A program made the translations under genes and the position numbers. Shown in pieces: positions 59,469 to 64,000 of a stretch of DNA of 64,000 nt. The stretch covers positions 91,323-155,322 of the forward strand of contig JAKQDD010000211.1 in the NCBI GenBank assembly GCA_029556615.1. The letters run 5' to 3'. Source of the stretch: Verrucomicrobiota bacterium (GTDB taxonomy: Bacteria > Verrucomicrobiota > Verrucomicrobiia > Limisphaerales > J093). Under the pieces are notes generated by a model. It made no database searches. It had not been told where the DNA came from and saw nothing but the letters and a program-made list of their open reading frames with translations. Within the stretch, counting starts at the first letter, position 1. Each line of letters starts with the position of its first letter.

Positions 59469-60974
59469 ATGAAGAAGTGTTCGCGTTCAGTCTTGCCAGC
59501 TATCGCCGCCTTGTCCATGTGCCCCCAGGAGACCGTATCTCCTGTTGCTGCTGCTTTCCGACACGTACGCGCTGAGGGGTTGAGCCTGGTTGAAGACCAG
59601 GGCGCGCGCGCGGCTTCGCTGCGCAGGGCGGTCACCACAGCGATCGCCCGCGAGTCCTCGGACCAGCTGTACGTGCGGCGCGCTGGGGAGGGGGTTTCGC
59701 TCACGCGTGCCGGTGCCGCGTTGGCTATCTACCAGACCGGTCGCCCACCCGTTCCGCTAGGCCCCTTCGAGATGCCCCGCGCCACCTTGCTGGCCGATCG
59801 GTTACAGCACCTGGCGGAAGCCGGCGCAGAACCCCGCGTCTTGACCGTCTCAGACCTCGGCCTGACGGTCATCGACGACCTCGTGGAGGTAGATCGACCC
59901 CCGCGGACTCCCGACGACGTGCGTCGCGTCGAGAGCGCGACCTTCGATGCAGTCGCGCGCCTGCGCCTGAGTCGAGGGGTCGCGCTGCGTCGGGTGGGGC
60001 GCACCCACGTGTCCATCGGAGGGACGGCCGACCCGCTCGCTGACGCCTCCGCGAGGGTTCTCACGGCGACGACAGCCCATCCTGCGGGCCTGACGCGCCG
60101 TGAGATGCAGGGGGTGATCTCGTCCGCCGGGATCCCCGCAGGGCGCATGGCCGACCGCGTGCTGCGAGCCCTGCGGTTGACTCCGGGGGGCCCGTGGATC
60201 GAGCGGTCCTCGTCGAAGTCCCTCGTCTGGACGCTGACCGATGCAGGTCGCGACGCCCTGGCGGCCGTTCGCGCGGAGGTCGTTCCCGTCCTGGAGGTCG
60301 AGCGCAACGCGACCGCCCGCTGGTTCGACACCCACATGGCGGCTCTGTACCCGATCCTGGAACGCAAGATCCGGCAGCGGTGCCAGGTGTCTCACTACAT
60401 CGGGACCACGATGGACCATGTGCAGGAGTACCTACACCGCGCCATTCGTCGAGATGCGTTCCGGTCTCGTCTGGAGGCGGGGCAGTCGATCCCCCTGTCC
60501 CAAGTGGCCGTGTACGCGCTGCGTAGCGCACAGAACGACATTCGCAACTCTGGGTCCGAACCCGTGTGCCGCGAGCTCTACGGGGCGCGCACGGAGAAGG
60601 AGGTGAAGGGCGGCGAGGGGCCGGATCGAGACCGCAACACCTGGCGCAAGTCCGCGCGCGGGCGCGGCGTACGATCCGACGAGGGGTCGGTCGTCGACAT
60701 GGCGGAAATGGCGGACGGAGGCACGACCACACCGAACCTTGACGAGACGCTCGCCTTCCAGCAGGTGTGGTCTCGCCTAGAGGTCCACATCCGCAAGACC
60801 TTCGCACCCAGCGAGATCGACCTCATCCTCGCGTTCCTCCGCGCGCGCGTCGAGGGGGCCTCGATCGCTGAGACCGCCTCCTCCCTCCACATCGAACCCG
60901 GTCGCGCCCAGGTGCTCCACCGCCGCATCCGCAGCGAGCTAGGGGACGTGGTCCGCTCGCTTACCTCCGCCTAG
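59469..60974 (+). CDS. Plus-strand sigma-like protein with winged-helix features
   Basis: This 501-residue protein starts at ATG 59469 (MKKCSRSVLPAIAALSM), with GGAGG five bases upstream. Residues about 200-270 read like a winged helix (HPAGLTRREMQGVISSAGIP). The segment about 295-370 resembles sigma region 2 (LERKIRQRCQVSHYIGTTMD, HVQEYLHRAIRRDAF). The C-terminus (EVHIRKTFAPSEIDLILAFL, then GASIAETASSLHIEPGRAQV) looks like region 4. It converges with the huge minus gene with a four-base overlap. It may direct host RNA polymerase to phage promoters. Confidence 0.5.
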   Translation: MKKCSRSVLPAIAALSMCPQETVSPVAAAFRHVRAEGLSLVEDQGARAASLRRAVTTAIARESSDQLYVRRAGEGVSLTRAGAALAIYQTGRPPVPLGPFEMPRATLLADRLQHLAEAGAEPRVLTVSDLGLTVIDDLVEVDRPPRTPDDVRRVESATFDAVARLRLSRGVALRRVGRTHVSIGGTADPLADASARVLTATTAHPAGLTRREMQGVISSAGIPAGRMADRVLRALRLTPGGPWIERSSSKSLVWTLTDAGRDALAAVRAEVVPVLEVERNATARWFDTHMAALYPILERKIRQRCQVSHYIGTTMDHVQEYLHRAIRRDAFRSRLEAGQSIPLSQVAVYALRSAQNDIRNSGSEPVCRELYGARTEKEVKGGEGPDRDRNTWRKSARGRGVRSDEGSVVDMAEMADGGTTTPNLDETLAFQQVWSRLEVHIRKTFAPSEIDLILAFLRARVEGASIAETASSLHIEPGRAQVLHRRIRSELGDVVRSLTSA

Positions 60975-63900
60975 TCCTCGTCGTCCTCATCAGGCATCGC
61001 GTACGCCAGCAGAGCCGCACGCGGGCACTCCGCGCGACTCGCGTGCTCGCGCAGGAAGCTCGCAACCTTGCTGGCGTCCTTCTTGTCGAGCAGGTCGCTC
61101 GCGATCGTGCCAGCCTCCCGCTCGAGGTCCGCACACGCGCGCAGCCCGAGGTCCGAAGCGCGTTCCCCCCACCCGTAGAGACCACCCGACTCGCCGGCCC
61201 GGCGCGGGGCCCCCTTGCCGTTGAGCGCACCGGCCTCCTCAAGCTCGTGGGCCAGCAGCCCCGCCGCCCGGCACCCCTTGCGGGCACGGGCGCGCAGGAA
61301 GGCGAGCACCCGCGGGTCCCGGTCGTAGGCCGCCCGCGCCAGCCGCGCCGCCGCCTTGGCGACGCGCTTGCTCGCCGTCTCGATCGTCTTCTCGACCCGC
61401 TTGGGGTAGCCGTAGAGCCCCGAGGCGGCCTCGCGGTCCGTGGTGAGGTCGCTCGCCACCGGCGCCGGCCGCTCCATCATGAGCGCTAGGTCGATCGCCA
61501 TCGCGGCGACGCGCGGCCCCATGGGGTCCTCGGCGACCTCGGACGCCACGAACCGATGCTGCGGCATCCGAACCGCGCGGTGGAGTTTCGCGCCCGCGTT
61601 GGACGCCTCAATCAGTGCGTCCAACGCGCGACCGATGATCTTGTGCAGAGCCTGCTCCCCCGCATCGGAACTTTTCTTGAGAACCTCGTCTGCTCGCATA
61701 ACCTTCGCGCGCCACTCGGCCTTCCAGCGTTCGGCGAGCTTGTCGAGCTCCAAACCAAACAGAATGAGCGGCGTGAGGTCCACCTGCATCTCGGCACCGG
61801 CCGCCTTGAAGTTGTCCTTGTGGATCTCGTGCTGCTTCTTCCACTCGGCCTTGTCCTCGGGGGACATGTCCTGCGTGGGGTCAGCGGGCTTGCCCTCCTC
61901 GAACTTCGCCAGCTCCTCGAGGGCGGCCATCTCGTCGACGGGTTCCGTCGTGCGTTGTCCTTCCTGCATCTTCTTGATCTCCTCTGTGGGGTCGAGCGTG
62001 GGGTCCACGCCATCCGTCCCTGTCTTCGGGAGAGAGGTGCGCAGCCACGACGGGCGGACGGAGTCAGGTCCCTTCTGGTAGGTCTGCGCGTACGACAGCG
62101 CCATCTTGAGCGCGTGCGCCTGGCGCAGCCTCTTGAGGACTCCCTGGTCCTCCGACCCGAGGTCCATGCTCAGCCGGCTGAGGCTCAGGTTGTACTCGAA
62201 GGCAGCCGCGAACGCGCTGTGAAGCGCCGTGGGGCTCATCCCTACAGCCTCCGTGATGATCCCTCGGACCGTCTTGTCGCGCAGCAGCTGGTTGTCCGTG
62301 ATGTTCTTGACGGCGGGAAGCGGTCGGCCGAGGAACTCCTTGATCGCAGCGGGTACGGGCGGAGGCTGCGTGGACGCGCTCCGGCTCGACACGGGCTCGA
62401 CGCGGTCGCGGGTCACCCCTCCGTCCCTGGTGAGGTCGCGCACCCACTCCCCGACCTCGTAGACGAACGAGGGGCCTGACATCTTCCCCAGGTCCCCAAG
62501 GCCCATCGACTTCGCGTTGTCCCGGACGAGGTCGTCCGGGTTCCTCCCGTGCACGATGTAGACGTTCTTCGCCTCGAACCACACGCGGGTCACCCCGTCG
62601 GGGGTCGTGGCGAACGGGGGGTCGGAGTCGGTGTCGACCTCCCACCGCTCCTGCCGCAGGTGGTCGAGGATCCGCTGACGCTCCGGGTCGAGACTCTTGG
62701 CGACGCGCGCCGTGAACTCGCTCCGGTGGATCGCGTTCTGCTTCTCCCACTCCGCCTTGTCCTCCTCGGACATCTGCTCCGTGGGGTCGGCGGGCTTCCC
62801 CTCCTCGAACTTCGCCATCTCCTCCAGCGCGAGGAGCGGGTCGTCCCCGCCAGCCTTGGGCTTCGAGTCCCTGATGATTCCCTTGGCCCAGGCGGGACGC
62901 TTCTCGGGCTTCGCGCTTCGGACGAGGTGCGCCCCAGAGAGTGCCCGGTGCACTGCGTCGGCCTGCTTGAGGGCGCGGACGAGCTCAGGGTCTGGGTTCC
63001 CCTCGTTACGTACCTTGTTCTTCAGGGTGATGAAGTAGTCGAAGGCGACCCCGTACGCGTCGGTGAGATCCTCCACGGACAGCGTCTTCAGCGCGTCGAC
63101 CATGAGGGCCTTCAGGACCGGGTCATGGTCCGGCACTAGGTTCCCGGCCCCATGGGGTCCCGCATCCTCGGGCGTGTTGGGGTGGAAGAAGCGTCGGATC
63201 TTCTGCGGGGCCATGACGCGGTGGATGCTCATGGCGTCCGCGCTATCTTGAGCCAGTACCTCCAGCGCGACGAGCGGGTCCTCCTCAGCCGTCTTGGTCA
63301 GCCAGTCGGGACGCCCATCCGGTTTGTCGCGCAGCTTCTGCGCCTGCACGAGGGTCTGGAACAGGGCGTTTGCCTGCTGGAACGCGTGCGCGATTTCTCT
63401 GTCTGGCTTGTCCTGCTCGCTCCGCTTGTGGAGGTCCGTCACGTAGTCGAGCGCGTCCCGGTAGGTCTTCCGGAACCCCTGCGGGGAGAGCTTGACGGCC
63501 TCTCGGATGACCCCCTGGAGCTTCGGGTCCGTAGGGAGCTTGGTGGCGTCGAACCGCTGGATAGCTGGCATCCCCTTGTCCAGGAACTCCTTGAGAGTCT
63601 TGGGTGCGTAGGAGTGGTGGATCATGAACGCCTTGGTGCCGGGGCGTACGTGCTCGATTCCTGTCCCCTCGCCCTTGGACCCACCTCCCCCCGAGGGACG
63701 CGAGACCGTGTGGTTCGCAGGGTCGGCGTTCGGGTGCTCCTTGAGGTACTTCTGCTTGTCCTGCTCGCTCGGGTGCTCCATCGCGGTGCGGTGGGACAGG
63801 TCCCGCTCGTCGAGCGCTACTCGTAGCCACTCGGGTAGCTGCGAGTGGCGGTAGTTCATCACCAGGTTGGCCGCCGTGTACAGGTTCGAGAGCTTGTTCT

Positions 63901-64000
63901 TGGCCACCTCGCGCCCCTTCTTGTCCTGGACGTCGATGTCGGCCTCCTGCCAGAAGTCGATCGCCTGGTCGTACACGTTGCCCACCGACACCTTGAAGCG
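60971..64000 (-). CDS. Very large repeat-containing protein (right end cut)
   Basis: The frame is open across the right window edge, at least 1009 codons. The sequence is helical with internal duplication. A segment with LEEMAKFEEGKPADPTEQMS recurs as LEELAKFEEGKPADPTQDMS. A roughly 75-residue block with the pattern '(I/L)K.FL...L....EA...S......AF.Y' occurs three times (about residues 135-190, 270-330 and 550-605). Such large helical repeat proteins are often internal virion proteins, but no family is recognised. The C-terminus is Ala/Arg-rich and ends in DEDDED. Confidence 0.6.
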   Translation of the reverse strand, partial: RFKVSVGNVYDQAIDFWQEADIDVQDKKGREVAKNKLSNLYTAANLVMNYRHSQLPEWLRVALDERDLSHRTAMEHPSEQDKQKYLKEHPNADPANHTVSRPSGGGGSKGEGTGIEHVRPGTKAFMIHHSYAPKTLKEFLDKGMPAIQRFDATKLPTDPKLQGVIREAVKLSPQGFRKTYRDALDYVTDLHKRSEQDKPDREIAHAFQQANALFQTLVQAQKLRDKPDGRPDWLTKTAEEDPLVALEVLAQDSADAMSIHRVMAPQKIRRFFHPNTPEDAGPHGAGNLVPDHDPVLKALMVDALKTLSVEDLTDAYGVAFDYFITLKNKVRNEGNPDPELVRALKQADAVHRALSGAHLVRSAKPEKRPAWAKGIIRDSKPKAGGDDPLLALEEMAKFEEGKPADPTEQMSEEDKAEWEKQNAIHRSEFTARVAKSLDPERQRILDHLRQERWEVDTDSDPPFATTPDGVTRVWFEAKNVYIVHGRNPDDLVRDNAKSMGLGDLGKMSGPSFVYEVGEWVRDLTRDGGVTRDRVEPVSSRSASTQPPPVPAAIKEFLGRPLPAVKNITDNQLLRDKTVRGIITEAVGMSPTALHSAFAAAFEYNLSLSRLSMDLGSEDQGVLKRLRQAHALKMALSYAQTYQKGPDSVRPSWLRTSLPKTGTDGVDPTLDPTEEIKKMQEGQRTTEPVDEMAALEELAKFEEGKPADPTQDMSPEDKAEWKKQHEIHKDNFKAAGAEMQVDLTPLILFGLELDKLAERWKAEWRAKVMRADEVLKKSSDAGEQALHKIIGRALDALIEASNAGAKLHRAVRMPQHRFVASEVAEDPMGPRVAAMAIDLALMMERPAPVASDLTTDREAASGLYGYPKRVEKTIETASKRVAKAAARLARAAYDRDPRVLAFLRARARKGCRAAGLLAHELEEAGALNGKGAPRRAGESGGLYGWGERASDLGLRACADLEREAGTIASDLLDKKDASKVASFLREHASRAECPRAALLAYAMPDEDDED

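Overview
The window is part of the genome of a large, GC-rich tailed dsDNA phage, or of a prophage-like contig. It carries a large terminase, portal, prohead protease, major capsid protein and a contractile tail sheath, so the virion is probably myovirus-like. Almost every gene is on the minus strand, tightly packed, with many ATGA/GTGA stop-start overlaps and AGGAGG-type ribosome binding sites. The few plus-strand genes are small regulators or sigma-like proteins. No rRNA, ordinary tRNA, transposase or CRISPR array was seen. The plus-strand gene at 6617-7000 resembles a sigma-like DNA-binding family that I associate with Myxococcota/Deltaproteobacteria and their phages. Such a host is therefore plausible but not proven.

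Layout from right to left, which is the direction of most transcription: (1) 58045-64000: a huge repeat-containing protein (right end cut) and two sigma-like proteins on opposite strands. (2) 57285-58044: a non-coding locus with a 58-bp repeat, strong palindromes and four 25-bp tandem repeats. (3) 38401-56900: replication and recombination. It holds clamp-loader delta', delta and gamma/tau-like subunits, a beta clamp, a RecD2-like helicase, RecA, a RuvC-like resolvase, SbcD, a Rad50/SbcC ATPase apparently split into two genes, a Cas4/RecB-like nuclease and a Toprim primase. A double-psi beta-barrel protein is embedded in it. (4) 34720-38321: a NusG-like protein, a sigma-like factor and three structural-looking genes. 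(5) 18248-34526: DNA packaging and head (terminase, portal, nested scaffold-like frame, protease, capsid). (6) 9784-17944: an accessory block. (7) 1-6541: tail and baseplate-like proteins ending in the sheath.

The accessory block between head and tail genes is the exciting part. A Ro60-like protein (TROVE plus von Willebrand A domain) lies next to a VIT-VWA protein. Between them I can fold a 134-nt minus-strand RNA. It has a long closing stem and a tRNA-like core: T-arm, acceptor stem closed by a loop, D-arm and anticodon-like hairpin, in circularly permuted order. This is the expected design of a bacterial Y RNA that mimics tRNA. Directly downstream is a compact ubiquitin-like cassette: a protein of unknown fold with a single cysteine, a JAMM/JAB isopeptidase-like protein, a small protein ending in glycine, and a ThiF/E1-like adenylating enzyme. 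Together they suggest that the phage carries an RNA-handling ribonucleoprotein and a protein-conjugation module side by side.
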